In this document: positions 26,733 through 36,121 of the stretch, piece after piece
Numbering within the stretch: the stretch's first letter is position 1
How the letters are laid out: each line of letters opens with the position of its first letter
DNA from: Phormidium tanganyikae FI6-MK23
GTDB lineage: Bacteria; Cyanobacteriota; Cyanobacteriia; Leptolyngbyales; Leptolyngbyaceae
DNA: 64,000 bases
NCBI GenBank assembly: GCA_019359175.1
Contig: JAHHHU010000002.1
Coordinates: 124,001 to 188,000, forward strand
Reading direction: 5' to 3'
Translations under genes and position numbers: made by a program
Notes under the pieces: generated by a model
The model's database searches: none
Told to the model about the DNA's origin: nothing
What the model saw: the letters and a program-made list of their open reading frames with translations, nothing else

Positions 26733-27609
26733 GCTGATACACGATCGCGATCCATTCCTCAATTTGTTCTCGATCGATGAGTTCAAATCCCAATGGCGTT
26801 AGCGTTTCGTTTAATTCTGTTTCGTATTCGATCGTGAATCCCGCCAAGATTAACCGTCCCATGGGTCGGAGTGCTTTTTTCAGATCTTCGCTGAGATTGA
26901 TCAGAATTCGAGCAAACACATTTGCAACGATGAGATCGAAGTTTGCAGCGGGTTCGATCGACATTGTTTCCGCTACTTCGCCGCCCATCCAGTGCCCTAA
27001 ATCGCTGCCTTTTCCGAGACTTGCTCGATCGACTTTAACAACGTGGCTCACCGAATTTTCTGCGATCGCGCGTTGGGTCGCTTCGACTGCGACCGCATCG
27101 TTATCGATCGCGTAAACCTGTGCGCCTAACTTCGCGATCGCAATACTCAAAATTCCAGAACCACAACCGAGATCTAATGCTTCTAAGTTTGGCGTGACAT
27201 GACGTTCGATCAGGCACAAACTCAGAATCGTTGCCGGATGAAAACCACTACCGAATGCAAGACTTTCTTGGATGTTTAAAGTAATCTCGTTAGGCTGCGC
27301 TTGATAGTTTCCGTTTGCAATCACAAAATGATTACCGGCTCGATGAATCGCGGTTGAATGTTCTGATTTTTGTTCAACGATCGAGATTTCCAATTCGGTT
27401 GTCATTCCAGTTCGGTGCAGCGATGACAATGCGGTTTCGATTTGATTTACTTTAGCGCGATCGTCATTTGGTAAATAGAAGCGAACCTGAAACGCCCAGG
27501 GCGATCGAGCTTTTTCGATTTGAAGATCGCCTGTGAAATTGACTGTCGCTAAAAGGGAGCGAATCCAGTCGATCGCTTCTTCGGTGGCATCTAAACTGAG
27601 TTCGATCAT
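26713..27609 (-). CDS. prmA: Ribosomal protein L11 methyltransferase PrmA
   Basis: A 298-residue SAM-dependent methyltransferase that trimethylates ribosomal protein L11. Motif I is LEALDLGCGSGILSIAIAKLGA; SLAFGSGFHPATILSL and DLIVANVFARILINLS are PrmA hallmarks (the substrate-site variant of NPPY is VANVFA). The N-terminal L11-binding domain (residues 1-90) is present. It is the last gene of a coupled operon: its ATG overlaps the SGNH hydrolase stop by 4 nt, with AGAGGG upstream. Confidence 0.95.
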   Translation of the reverse strand: MIELSLDATEEAIDWIRSLLATVNFTGDLQIEKARSPWAFQVRFYLPNDDRAKVNQIETALSSLHRTGMTTELEISIVEQKSEHSTAIHRAGNHFVIANGNYQAQPNEITLNIQESLAFGSGFHPATILSLCLIERHVTPNLEALDLGCGSGILSIAIAKLGAQVYAIDNDAVAVEATQRAIAENSVSHVVKVDRASLGKGSDLGHWMGGEVAETMSIEPAANFDLIVANVFARILINLSEDLKKALRPMGRLILAGFTIEYETELNETLTPLGFELIDREQIEEWIAIVYQLKPLQS

Positions 27610-28286
27610 GTTGCCCTCTGAATGGCGGCTTCTGCAAGTGGAGCCATGATTTTGTAACCAGCCTCATTGGGATGCAAACCATCAGCAGAAAGATGAGACG
27701 GTAAGAAACCTCGATCGTCTACCATGTGGCTGTGATAATCCAAATAAACACAGTCATTTTCTGCACAATATTGCTGAATCCAATCATTCAGTGTTTGAAT
27801 TTTTTTGAGGGGACGAGTGATCGCCAGGAGTTCATTCACGGGAAGAAGTGAAGCAAGAATCATGCGAATCTCGTGATACTTTGCAAGTTCTACGATCGAG
27901 GTTAAATTACTTTGAATTTGCTCGATCGTGGTTCTGCCTGTGTTGCCTGCGATGTCGTTGGTTCCGGCTAAAAGAATCACGATTTTGGGATGAAGTGCGA
28001 TCGCATCGGGACGAAATCGAATCAACATTTGCGGTGTCGTTTGTCCAGCGATTCCGCGATTAACATAAGACTGATTCGGGAAATAGGTTGATAAATCCCA
28101 AAAATCGGTAATCGAATCACCAAAGAAAATAACGCGATCGAGATCTGCAATCAATTCAGCATTCGCTTGATCATAGTGTTGCAGTTGCGCCCAATCGGTC
28201 ATTCGTTCTTTAATCAAATCAAAATCGTACATCGCAAGCGATCGAAATTTATCGAATCGCTGCTTCATTTTTCTCACAACATTCAT
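27606..28286 (-). CDS. SGNH/GDSL-family hydrolase
   Basis: A 226-residue SGNH esterase or acetylhydrolase. Block I is VIFFGDSITDFW (Ser58), block II is in YVNRGIAGQT, block III is LLAGTNDIAGN and block V is SADGLHPNEAGY with the catalytic Asp and His. It resembles the GDSL lipase/acylhydrolase group acting on acetylated sugars or lipids. No signal peptide. Its ATG overlaps the GH76 stop (ATGA) and its own stop overlaps prmA, so the three genes are translated as a unit. Pairing with a mannan hydrolase suggests a carbohydrate esterase, which is inference. Confidence 0.9.
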   Translation of the reverse strand: MNVVRKMKQRFDKFRSLAMYDFDLIKERMTDWAQLQHYDQANAELIADLDRVIFFGDSITDFWDLSTYFPNQSYVNRGIAGQTTPQMLIRFRPDAIALHPKIVILLAGTNDIAGNTGRTTIEQIQSNLTSIVELAKYHEIRMILASLLPVNELLAITRPLKKIQTLNDWIQQYCAENDCVYLDYHSHMVDDRGFLPSHLSADGLHPNEAGYKIMAPLAEAAIQRAT

Positions 28287-29647
28287 TTCAAATTACGAGA
28301 TACATCGATCGATAAGGCATCCAACGCTAACGGATGCTGACTGCCTTTGGTTGAATTAAAAATTACTGAAATCGAATTATCACCTGCATTTAGCCAGACA
28401 TTTTCGATTTTGACCGACTGCCAGCGATCAAAGCCACCTGTTGCCGGAAAAGATTGTCGATCGACCAAACTCCGACCGTTCACATAAACATATCGCATTG
28501 CACTTTCAGGCGACCCATACCGAAACACCAAATCATACCGACCCGAACACCCGATCGACACATTAAACCGAGTCGAATCGTTTTCAGTTTGGCTCATCAC
28601 ATAAGTTGGATGAATGCGATTCGCGACAAAATCTTCGGCTTGATACGTATTGGTAGTCGAGAGCGCGATCGTGGCATTCAGGGCATCGATCGCGCTCGTT
28701 TGACGAGTGGCATCCGCTTTATCGATCGTGCCTGCCCAATTCAAGCCAAACTGATTTTTTTCATTGCGATTTGCCCAGATCGATTCTGCATTTTTTTGAA
28801 TAAATTCGCGGTACGTTGGCTTCGGACTGACTTGATATAAATCCGCCAAGTTCCGCATAAAAATCCCTTTGAATTGAGGCCCATCATTGCCGCAATCATT
28901 TTTATCTTCGCAGGGTTCGCGCAAGATTCCATTCTGGGCTAATTTCACGATCGAAGAATCTGCGATCGCTTCTGCTTGCTTCAGTAATTCCGGGTCTTTT
29001 GTGCCTCGATATAAATCAACCAATCCCCCAATCAAAACGCCTTGATTGTATGTCCAGATCGTCTTCCCATTGTTGCGACAATTACTATCTAAACCATCAT
29101 TCACTAGATTCTCAGCATTGATCATTCCGCTTTGCTGATACCATTTCCAAATTTTCTGCGACCATTCTAAATAGCGTTTATCATTCGGTTCACGCAGATT
29201 TAACTTTGCTGCAACCGAGAACAATAATCCATTTGTAATTGCGTTTTTGTAATTTAATTCGCGCTTGTGCCAATACAAACCGCCATTACAAACATTGTCC
29301 CAGCCCTTCGTCATGTCCCAGAAAATGAACTTCGCCTGGTCTAAATACTTTTGTTCGCCCGTGAGATCATACGCTCGAATCCAAGCGATCGCCCACCAGC
29401 CATCATCATCCCGAAACCAAGGATTGATAAAATTTGCGTACCTCGGCTTTTGATAAAACGTATTAAAAATATTGCCGCGATAAGTGATCGAATCCGTGAT
29501 GCGCGAATACTCGATCGTGGCTTCGAGCGCATTCGCCGCATTCCACCAGTTCGTCGTATCCCAAAGCCCCGTGCCCACGTTATAAAACATCTGCAACGAT
29601 GCCATTCCTGCCGCAATTCCTGGAACACAAGTCGCAGGTACAACCAT
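28283..29647 (-). CDS. Glycoside hydrolase family 76 with C-terminal carbohydrate-binding domain
   Basis: A 454-residue GH76-type alpha-1,6-mannanase. The (alpha/alpha)6-barrel covers residues 20-330, with the family's acidic cluster in NPWFRDDDGWWAIAWIRAYD (Asp80-82) and later NGLLFSVAAKL and WTYNQGVLIGGLVDLY. Residues about 335-450 form a beta-sandwich like CBM35/CBM6 (YQAEDF at the start, DNSISVIFNSTKGSQHPLALDALSI read in parts at the end). No clear signal peptide follows the chosen ATG and no good ribosome-binding site precedes it, so the true start or export route is uncertain. Substrate: alpha-mannan or a related exopolysaccharide. Confidence 0.87.
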   Translation of the reverse strand: MVVPATCVPGIAAGMASLQMFYNVGTGLWDTTNWWNAANALEATIEYSRITDSITYRGNIFNTFYQKPRYANFINPWFRDDDGWWAIAWIRAYDLTGEQKYLDQAKFIFWDMTKGWDNVCNGGLYWHKRELNYKNAITNGLLFSVAAKLNLREPNDKRYLEWSQKIWKWYQQSGMINAENLVNDGLDSNCRNNGKTIWTYNQGVLIGGLVDLYRGTKDPELLKQAEAIADSSIVKLAQNGILREPCEDKNDCGNDGPQFKGIFMRNLADLYQVSPKPTYREFIQKNAESIWANRNEKNQFGLNWAGTIDKADATRQTSAIDALNATIALSTTNTYQAEDFVANRIHPTYVMSQTENDSTRFNVSIGCSGRYDLVFRYGSPESAMRYVYVNGRSLVDRQSFPATGGFDRWQSVKIENVWLNAGDNSISVIFNSTKGSQHPLALDALSIDVSRNLK

Positions 29648-29678
29648 TTTTTACTTTTTGAACGCTCCAGAATTGACC

Positions 29679-30254
29679 CTACCAGACGATCGCTAAATTC
29701 AACACAAATCCCGGTAAAACATCTTCGCCAGAAAGCGATAACGGATTTTCCAGCACTTCAACAGGCTGATCCGATCGATAAATTTCAACTCGTCGCGTTT
29801 TACGATCGATTAACCATCCCAATCGCACTCCGTTTTCCATGTACTCTCGGAGTTTGGCTTGAGTTTCTTCTAACGTATCGGATGGGGACATCAGTTCGAG
29901 AACAAAATCGGGCGCGATCGGAGGAAACTTCTCTTGTTGTGCGGGAGTGAGTGCATCCCAGCGGGATTGTTCGATCCAAGCCACATCAGGCGATCGATTT
30001 GCATCATTTGGCAGTTTGAAGCAAGTCGAAGAATCAAAGCAAACGCCTAATTGCGCTTGGCGATTCCAGATTTCGACATCTGTGGCAATTTTAACATTAC
30101 GATTTCCGGTGGTTCCGCCTGTGGGTGACATAACTAGAATTTTTCCTGTGGCATCGCGTTCAAATTTGACATTGGGATTTGTCCGACAGAGTTGATAAAA
30201 CTGATCGTCGGTCAGATCGATAATCGGTTTGAGATCGAACATAGAAAGAACCAT
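29679..30254 (-). CDS. Uma2 family (DUF820) putative endonuclease
   Basis: A 191-residue PD-(D/E)XK-fold Uma2 protein with intact acidic residues: RSPDVAWIEQSRW and DFVLELMSPSDTLEE, then YMENGVRLGWLIDRKTRRVEIYR. Very similar in layout to the copy at 45458-46045 (both have LTD-x-QFYQLC, MSP-x-GG, IWNRQAQLG). GTG 30263, ATG 30254 and ATG 30242 are all possible starts; the middle one is used. Cellular role unknown. Confidence 0.82.
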   Translation of the reverse strand: MVLSMFDLKPIIDLTDDQFYQLCRTNPNVKFERDATGKILVMSPTGGTTGNRNVKIATDVEIWNRQAQLGVCFDSSTCFKLPNDANRSPDVAWIEQSRWDALTPAQQEKFPPIAPDFVLELMSPSDTLEETQAKLREYMENGVRLGWLIDRKTRRVEIYRSDQPVEVLENPLSLSGEDVLPGFVLNLAIVW

Positions 30255-30314
30255 CTCTGTCACTTGAGTTCTACATTCTCATCATACGCTGTGTCAGAAA
30301 TTTGCATAGTACGA

Positions 30315-30343
30315 TTGAACTTTGGAAAATCTTGCACTACAAT
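30315..30343 (+). promoter_or_regulatory. Sigma-70-type promoter of hup
   Basis: TTGAAC (-35, 30315-30320), 17-nt spacer, TACAAT (-10, 30338-30343). Transcription would start near 30350, giving a leader of about 20 nt before the HU start codon. Confidence 0.8.
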
Positions 30344-30370
30344 GCAGCGAATCATTGTGAGGACACACAG

Positions 30371-30652
30371 ATGAACAAAGGTGAATTAGTAGACGCGATC
30401 GCTTCCAAAGCAAGCGTCACCAAGAAAGAAGCAGATGCGATTTTGACCGCGATGGTTGATACGATTTTGGAAACCGTGGCAAGTGGGGATAAAGTCACGA
30501 TCGTCGGATTTGGCAGCTTTGAAGCGCGGGAACGTCAAGCCCGTGAAGGACGCAACCCCGCAACAGGGGCGGCGATTCAAATTCCAGCAACGCGAGTTCC
30601 CGTATTTGCAGCAGGTAAAGGCTTCAAAGACCGAGTTGCACCAGAAGACTAA
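30371..30652 (+). CDS. hup: HU family DNA-binding protein
   Basis: A 93-residue nucleoid-associated protein that bends and compacts DNA. MNKGELVDAIASKASVTKKEADAIL is the dimerisation helix pair, and GFGSFEARERQAREGRNPATG carries the beta-arm with the intercalating Pro (RNPATG). GAGGA lies about 9 nt before the ATG. Flanked by a good promoter and terminator, so it is an independent, probably highly expressed gene. Confidence 0.97.
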   Translation: MNKGELVDAIASKASVTKKEADAILTAMVDTILETVASGDKVTIVGFGSFEARERQAREGRNPATGAAIQIPATRVPVFAAGKGFKDRVAPED

Positions 30653-30659
30653 ACGCTTT

Positions 30660-30693
30660 AAGGCTAGGGGCACAGAAAGAAGCCTCTAGCCTT
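30660..30693 (+). terminator. Terminator of hup
   Basis: Stem AAGGCTAGGGGC / GCCTCTAGCCTT (12 pairs with one G-T wobble), about 10-nt loop, followed by TCTCG. It begins 8 nt after the stop codon. Confidence 0.85.
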
Positions 30694-30739
30694 TCTCGAT
30701 CAGTGTTACCGTGGTTGAGCGGGTTTCGTTCAGCCAACT

Positions 30740-32632
30740 ATGAGTGTTCTAACGCTACGATCGGTTAAAAAAGATTTCGGCATTAAGGAAATTGTTCGGG
30801 ATGCCAGTTTCACTCTAGAAGCAGGCGAAAAGGTCGGCTTGATTGGAACGAATGGATCAGGCAAATCGACGCTGCTGAAGATGATCGGCGGACTAGAATC
30901 GATCGACGATGGGCAATTGATCAGAACTTCGGGCAGTCGGATGATTTATCTGCCGCAGCAACCGGATCTTGACCTAGAGCGAACAGTTTTAGAGCAGGTT
31001 TTTGCAGATAGCGGCGAGCAGATGTCGCTGGTAAAAGAGTACGAGCAGCTATCAGAACAGTTGGCGCACTCAAACGGCAATGCGGATGCGGTGATGTCGC
31101 GATTGTCGCAGGTGACGCAGAAAATGGATTCGATCGATGCTTGGGAATTGGAAACGAAAGCTAAGATCGTTCTGTCAAAATTGGGGATCGAAGATCTCAA
31201 CGCCAAGATTGAGCAGCTTTCTGGGGGCTATCGCAAACGAGTCGCGCTTGCGACTGCACTATTGGCGGAACCGGATGTTCTGTTGATGGATGAGCCGACA
31301 AACCATTTGGATGCGTTGTCGATCGAATGGTTGCAAAGTTATCTCAATCGATTCCGGGGCGCGTTGTTGCTCGTGACGCACGATCGCTATTTTCTCGATC
31401 GAGTGACAAATCGAATTATCGAACTCGATCGCGGTGAACTTTACAGCTACAGCGGCAACTATTCTTACTATTTAGAAAAAAAAGCGGCTCAAGAAGCTTC
31501 CGAAGCGAGTTCAGAGCGCAAACATCAAGGGGTATTGCGACGAGAATTAGAATGGCTTAAACGGGGAGCAAAGGCGCGAAGCACAAAACAGAAAGCAAGA
31601 ATCGATCGCGTTCATGAAATGCAGGACACTGAGTTTAGACAAGCTCAGAGTAAAGTACAGATTTCAACGGCTGGACGACGAATTGGAAAAAAAGTCGTTG
31701 AACTTCATCAGGTTTCTAAAGGATTTGGCGATCGTACTTTAATTAAAGGTTTCACCTACAATTTCAACCCAGTAGATCGAGTTGGCATTATCGGCGGAAA
31801 CGGGGCAGGCAAGTCAACATTACTAAACTTAATTACCGGAAGACTGCAGCCGGATGCAGGCACGATCGAGACAGGAACAACGATTCATTTCGGCTACTTT
31901 GATCAGCATTCTGAGGATCTCCAGGTTAACGAGACTCAGCGCGTGATTGAATACCTTAAAGATGTGGCAGAACTTGTTAAAACTTCAGAAGGTGAAGTGA
32001 TTACCGCATCTCAAATGTTAGAGCGGTTTCTGTTTCCACCCAATCAGCAATATGCACCGATAAATAAGTTATCAGGTGGAGAAAGACGACGGTTATTTCT
32101 ATTGCGCGTGTTAATGAGTGCACCCAATGTTTTAATTCTTGACGAACCGACGAACGATCTCGATGTGCAAACGTTAGCAGTGCTTGAAGAATATTTAGAA
32201 GACTTTAACGGCTGCGTGATTGTGGTATCACACGATCGCTATTTTCTCGATCGTACCGTGGATCAGATCTTCGCACTTGAAGAAGGCGGAAACGTCCGCG
32301 AATATCCCGGCAATTACTCTGTATATCTAGAACACAAGAAAGATGAAGAAGTTGCTGTAGAAAAGCTACCAGAGGCGAAATCTGTTGCCCCAAAATCTGT
32401 TTCTAATAAGCCGCGTAAGTTGTCATTCAAAGAAAAGCGCGAACTTGAAACGTTAGAAACGCGAATTCCAGAACTCGAAGCGGAAAAAACAGCGATCGAA
32501 CAAAAGCTCTACAAGAATCCGCCCGCTGGTTTCTCTGAAGTTCAAAAGCTTTCTGAGCAACTGGCAAACCTAGAAGAACAAATCGAAACTTCCACAATTC
32601 GATGGATGGAACTCTCTGAAATTGAGGGATAG
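30740..32632 (+). CDS. ABC-F family ATPase (Uup/EttA-like)
   Basis: A 630-residue soluble protein with two ABC ATPase cassettes and no membrane helices, the ABC-F class that acts on ribosomes or DNA. Walker A motifs are GTNGSGKS and GGNGAGKS; signatures LSGGYRKR and LSGGERRR; Walker B LLMDEPTNHLD and LILDEPTNDLD. The inter-domain linker is rich in Lys/Arg (ELEWLKRGAKARSTKQKARID), and the C-terminal coiled coil (FKEKRELETLETRIPELEAEK) is as in Uup. Probable role: translation factor or Uup-type DNA-junction protein. The next gene begins 2 nt after its stop. Confidence 0.93.
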   Translation: MSVLTLRSVKKDFGIKEIVRDASFTLEAGEKVGLIGTNGSGKSTLLKMIGGLESIDDGQLIRTSGSRMIYLPQQPDLDLERTVLEQVFADSGEQMSLVKEYEQLSEQLAHSNGNADAVMSRLSQVTQKMDSIDAWELETKAKIVLSKLGIEDLNAKIEQLSGGYRKRVALATALLAEPDVLLMDEPTNHLDALSIEWLQSYLNRFRGALLLVTHDRYFLDRVTNRIIELDRGELYSYSGNYSYYLEKKAAQEASEASSERKHQGVLRRELEWLKRGAKARSTKQKARIDRVHEMQDTEFRQAQSKVQISTAGRRIGKKVVELHQVSKGFGDRTLIKGFTYNFNPVDRVGIIGGNGAGKSTLLNLITGRLQPDAGTIETGTTIHFGYFDQHSEDLQVNETQRVIEYLKDVAELVKTSEGEVITASQMLERFLFPPNQQYAPINKLSGGERRRLFLLRVLMSAPNVLILDEPTNDLDVQTLAVLEEYLEDFNGCVIVVSHDRYFLDRTVDQIFALEEGGNVREYPGNYSVYLEHKKDEEVAVEKLPEAKSVAPKSVSNKPRKLSFKEKRELETLETRIPELEAEKTAIEQKLYKNPPAGFSEVQKLSEQLANLEEQIETSTIRWMELSEIEG

Positions 32633-32634
32633 CA

Positions 32635-33300
32635 ATGGATTTTGAGCCTTGGAATGCGCTTTTACAGACCTATGTAAACGATCGAGGAAAAGTCGATTAC
32701 GCGCGTTGGAAACAGGAACAACCCAACGCAATTTCTGAATGGACCGGAAGTTTGAATTGGAACGATCCCGCGCCAGAGGAGCAACTCAGCTTGTGGATTA
32801 ATCTCTACAATGCGTTTGTGATCGAGAAGATTTTGCCGCGTTATCCGATTCGATCGATTCAGCCTAAAATTCTCGGCGTTCCGAATTGGATCGCGTTTTT
32901 TCAGTTCTTTTTCAACCGCGATCGTACAGCATTCAATCAAACATTTAGCTTGGGACAAATCGAGAACGAATTTCTAAGAAAACAATTCCAAGATCCGCGC
33001 ATTCATTTCGCGATTGTTTGCGCCTCGATCGGGTGTCCGCTCCTTAGAAACGAAGCATATTTTCCCGAGCGAGTCTATCAACAGCTCGAAGACGATAAGA
33101 CTCGATTCATTCAAGATCCCGACAAGGTGAAACACGATCGACACGTTTTGTACTGTAGCAAAATCTTCAAATGGTATCGCCAAGATTTTCTCGCTGTTGC
33201 ACCATCGATTCCTGAGTATATCAATTCAGAAATTGCTAAAGATATCAGAGTTTCGTATCTTGATTACGATTGGAGTTTGAATCAAGCTGCGACGAGTTGA
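32635..33300 (+). CDS. DUF547 domain protein
   Basis: A 221-residue protein of the DUF547 family. Diagnostic segments are EEQLSLWINLYNAFVIEKIL, GQIENEFLR, DPRIHFAIVCASIGCPLLRNEAY and IFKWYRQDF. The conserved Asn/His/Cys pattern recalls a papain-like fold, but activity is unproven. No signal peptide. It is translated directly after the ABC-F gene (2-nt gap), and its last 19 nt overlap the convergent response regulator. Confidence 0.9.
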   Translation: MDFEPWNALLQTYVNDRGKVDYARWKQEQPNAISEWTGSLNWNDPAPEEQLSLWINLYNAFVIEKILPRYPIRSIQPKILGVPNWIAFFQFFFNRDRTAFNQTFSLGQIENEFLRKQFQDPRIHFAIVCASIGCPLLRNEAYFPERVYQQLEDDKTRFIQDPDKVKHDRHVLYCSKIFKWYRQDFLAVAPSIPEYINSEIAKDIRVSYLDYDWSLNQAATS

Positions 33301-35015
33301 AGCCGTCGATCGGTAATCAGTAAAGACTGCATCTCATCGGCGGGAATCGGAGGACTGTAGAAGAATCCTTGAATTGCATCACATCCTCGATCGCGGAAGA
33401 AATCTAGCTGGCTTTGAGTTTCGATCCCTTCAGCAACGATATGTAATTTCAGACCTTTTGCCATGTTGATAATCGCGCTAGAAATCGTGATTGCACCTTC
33501 ACTGATATGAATCTGTTTCACAAAAGTTCTATCGATCTTCAGCGCATCGATCGGCAATTGATTTAGATAATTGAGCGAAGAATAGCCCGTACCAAAATCG
33601 TCGATCGAAATCTCAATTCCTAAATTCTTGAGTGCCTTTAAAGTCGCGATCGTCGCCTGAACATCCTGCATCAAACAGCTTTCAGTTAGTTCCAAAATCA
33701 GCAACTTCGGATCAAGTCCCGTCTCTGCCAAAATCTCCGCCACTCGCCTGGGTAAATTGCGCTGCTGGAACTGCCGCATTGATAGATTGACCGACACCCG
33801 CAGCGGCTCCAAGTACACACTCTGCCAGTGTTTCGCGTGTTGGCACGCCGTTTTCAGCACCCATTCTCCCAAGGGCACAATCAAACCCAACTCTTCCGCG
33901 ATCGGAATAAACGTGGTCGGAGAAACCATCCCCCGAATCGGATGATTCCAGCGCACCAAAGACTCCATCCCGACGATCTGACCCGATCGCAGATCCACCT
34001 GCGGTTGGTAGTACACCTGAAACTCAGCCCGGTCGATCGCTTTCGTCAGATCCATCTCAATCAAGCGACGCTCCATTTCCAGCGCATCAAGTTCCGCATC
34101 GTAGCGCCGATAGCCAGTCACTCCCGGATGTAGACACCAATGTTGAGCCGTTTCCGCCTGCGTGAGTAGCTCTTGCGGCGTTCCTTTGCGTTCGTTTGTC
34201 CAAGTGATCCCCACACTCGCATGGAATCGAATATCATGCCCATCGATCAAGCAGGGCATCGTCACTCGATCGAGCAAATTCTGTGCATAAGCTTCGATGT
34301 CAAAGTCCGGCACATCGCTCAGGACAATCCCAAACTGATCGCCATTTAGCCGCGCCAAAAATCCATTCGACTGCACGACTTTTGTTAAGCGATTCGCCAC
34401 CATTTGCAGCACAATATCGCCCGTCGTATGCCCAAAGCTCGAATTGATCGCATGAAACCGCTGGAGATTCAGGCACAACACAGCAATGCTCGATGGTGAA
34501 GCTTCGGATTGCGAAGTCAGAAGATTGTGAAGGTGCTGATATAGCAAACCGCGTGTCGGCAGGTTTGTTAGTGGGTCGAGCATTGCACCCCGACGAAAGG
34601 CAGCGGTCGCTTGTTGTTGCTGTTGGGCGTAGCGTTGAATAAATGCCGCTTGCTTTTTCAGGCGGGACGAAATCGCGCCGATTAGCTCATTGACCGAACA
34701 AGGCTTGACCAAATAATCGTCTGCACCCAAGTTCATACCGTGCCGCATATCGCTCTGTTCGCTTTTGGCGGTGAGAAACACGATCGGGATGGTCGAAGTT
34801 TGGGAAGTTGATCGTAATGATGCTAAAACGCCGTATCCGTCGAGTTCTGGCATACAAATATCGCAAAGCACCAAATCTGGAAGGTAGGCGCGTGCTTTTT
34901 GTATTCCGACCTGACCATTTTCTGCCTCGATCGCTCGAAATCCTTCAAGTTCCAGAATTTCTAGAAGATTATTCCGGATCAACTCATCGTCTTCAATTAC
35001 AAGGATGGTCTTCAT
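33282..35015 (-). CDS. Response regulator with degenerate GGDEF and intact EAL domain
   Basis: A 577-residue cyclic-di-GMP signalling protein. The receiver domain (residues 1-120) has phospho-acceptor Asp52 (LVLCDICMPELDG) and Lys at about 104 (YLVKPCS). The GGDEF domain (about 145-305) reads N-G-D-Q-F at 224-228, so cyclase activity is unlikely. The EAL domain (about 325-565) keeps E351-S-L-V-R-W, LELTES, DDFGTGYSSLNYL, KIDRTFV, AEGIET and QGFFYSPP, so phosphodiesterase activity is likely. It would lower c-di-GMP upon phosphorylation, affecting motility or biofilm. The partner kinase is not adjacent. Confidence 0.94.
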   Translation of the reverse strand: MKTILVIEDDELIRNNLLEILELEGFRAIEAENGQVGIQKARAYLPDLVLCDICMPELDGYGVLASLRSTSQTSTIPIVFLTAKSEQSDMRHGMNLGADDYLVKPCSVNELIGAISSRLKKQAAFIQRYAQQQQQATAAFRRGAMLDPLTNLPTRGLLYQHLHNLLTSQSEASPSSIAVLCLNLQRFHAINSSFGHTTGDIVLQMVANRLTKVVQSNGFLARLNGDQFGIVLSDVPDFDIEAYAQNLLDRVTMPCLIDGHDIRFHASVGITWTNERKGTPQELLTQAETAQHWCLHPGVTGYRRYDAELDALEMERRLIEMDLTKAIDRAEFQVYYQPQVDLRSGQIVGMESLVRWNHPIRGMVSPTTFIPIAEELGLIVPLGEWVLKTACQHAKHWQSVYLEPLRVSVNLSMRQFQQRNLPRRVAEILAETGLDPKLLILELTESCLMQDVQATIATLKALKNLGIEISIDDFGTGYSSLNYLNQLPIDALKIDRTFVKQIHISEGAITISSAIINMAKGLKLHIVAEGIETQSQLDFFRDRGCDAIQGFFYSPPIPADEMQSLLITDRRLQLVAA

Positions 35016-36121
35016 TGGGTTTTGAGCAGCCTAAGCGAATCATCAACTGAACAGGGAAAAACACTACTGTGAAAAAAATCTATTGTGTTATCCCCGGATG
35101 GTGGATAGTGAAAAAATCTTTTTCGCGGGAAAGCAGTTTGAGCAACGGAGTACTTAGATTATTCGGTTTCTCGCTCTAAGTACTGCACTTTCAGGACTGC
35201 CATCAGTCTGCCGTAGCTTGTTTAGCCTGAGAGGAAACTACAGCATTTCAACAGAATTGTCTTATCGAAAGGCTCATCACGCGATCGCTTACTTTCTGCA
35301 ATCTGAGATCGATCCATGACACGAAATTCTCGCACTGTTACGAATGGGTTTAACATCATAAATTCAAACCTCATGCACCCTTAAGAACTCAATCTGAATA
35401 CCGTTAAATCAGATAGTTCTGATTTATTCCTTACTTGTATACCGTCTTTGCAGAACGAACCGTAAAATTGGCTTCTTTCAGAGATATTTCTGAGACCAGC
35501 GGTATCACTGAATCCTACCAAATTCGTAAAAATGCTGATGCGAACGATTAAGCGATACTTGATCAGTTTGCCCCCCAACCGTATTGTTGACCACTAAAGA
35601 TCACAATTTAAGTACACCACTTAAGCAAAACAGCGTAAGAATTGCTCAACTCTGAATTTAACAAATTCTTTATAATCACATCTGAAGGCTGTTTCGATTT
35701 TCTCAGAGTTAAAACGATCGCGAAACTTAACGGTTCTTGCAATCGCATTATAGAGAATCATTTCCATTCATCGAAAATGGGCTGCCCTATAAATAGCTAT
35801 TTATGAATATTAATTGTGGCTCTATCCGAAATGACTAAAAATAGAATGCGGGATTCTACGGATAGTTTGCATTTCTGCTCTTTAAGTTGGGGAGAGGGCG
35901 AATTCACTCATGAAGCCATTTTCTAGTGCAGTTTCTAGGCAAGACAGGGCTTCTTGTAGGCAATTATTTATTGCTGAAGAAATCAATTTCTACGAAGTTT
36001 TACCGATAGAATCTGTAGAAGACTTTTCGACGGTAAGATGCTTTATTCTCTTGGAAAAGCTTGCAGTCGCACGAATCGCTGTACTCACTTTCTAGAGACT
36101 ACTCTACTTTTTGTCACGCCA
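35016..36121. promoter_or_regulatory. Long gene-poor structured region upstream of the NTPase/WD40 genes
   Basis: About 1.1 kb, AT-rich, with no convincing gene. It holds an inverted repeat AGTACTTAGA-n16-TCTAAGTACT (35149-35184), a perfect 16-bp palindrome ATAAATAGCTATTTAT (35789-35804), and a nested dyad at 35822-35865: outer arms CTATCCG/CGGATAG around inner arms TAGAAT-GCGGG-ATTCTA. A 61-codon frame from ATG 35910 to 36095 follows GGGGAGAGGG and could be a leader peptide; support is weak. The region is a likely control zone for the downstream pair. Confidence 0.5.

Noticed and set aside
29351-29950. 199-codon plus-strand frame antisense to the GH76 and Uma2 genes
   Set aside because: Arg/Ile/Pro-rich antisense translation with no domain; the opposite strand has well-defined families.
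35381-35578. 65-codon minus-strand frame in the 35-36 kb gap
   Set aside because: No ribosome-binding site, no recognisable motif, AT-rich region where chance frames are expected.
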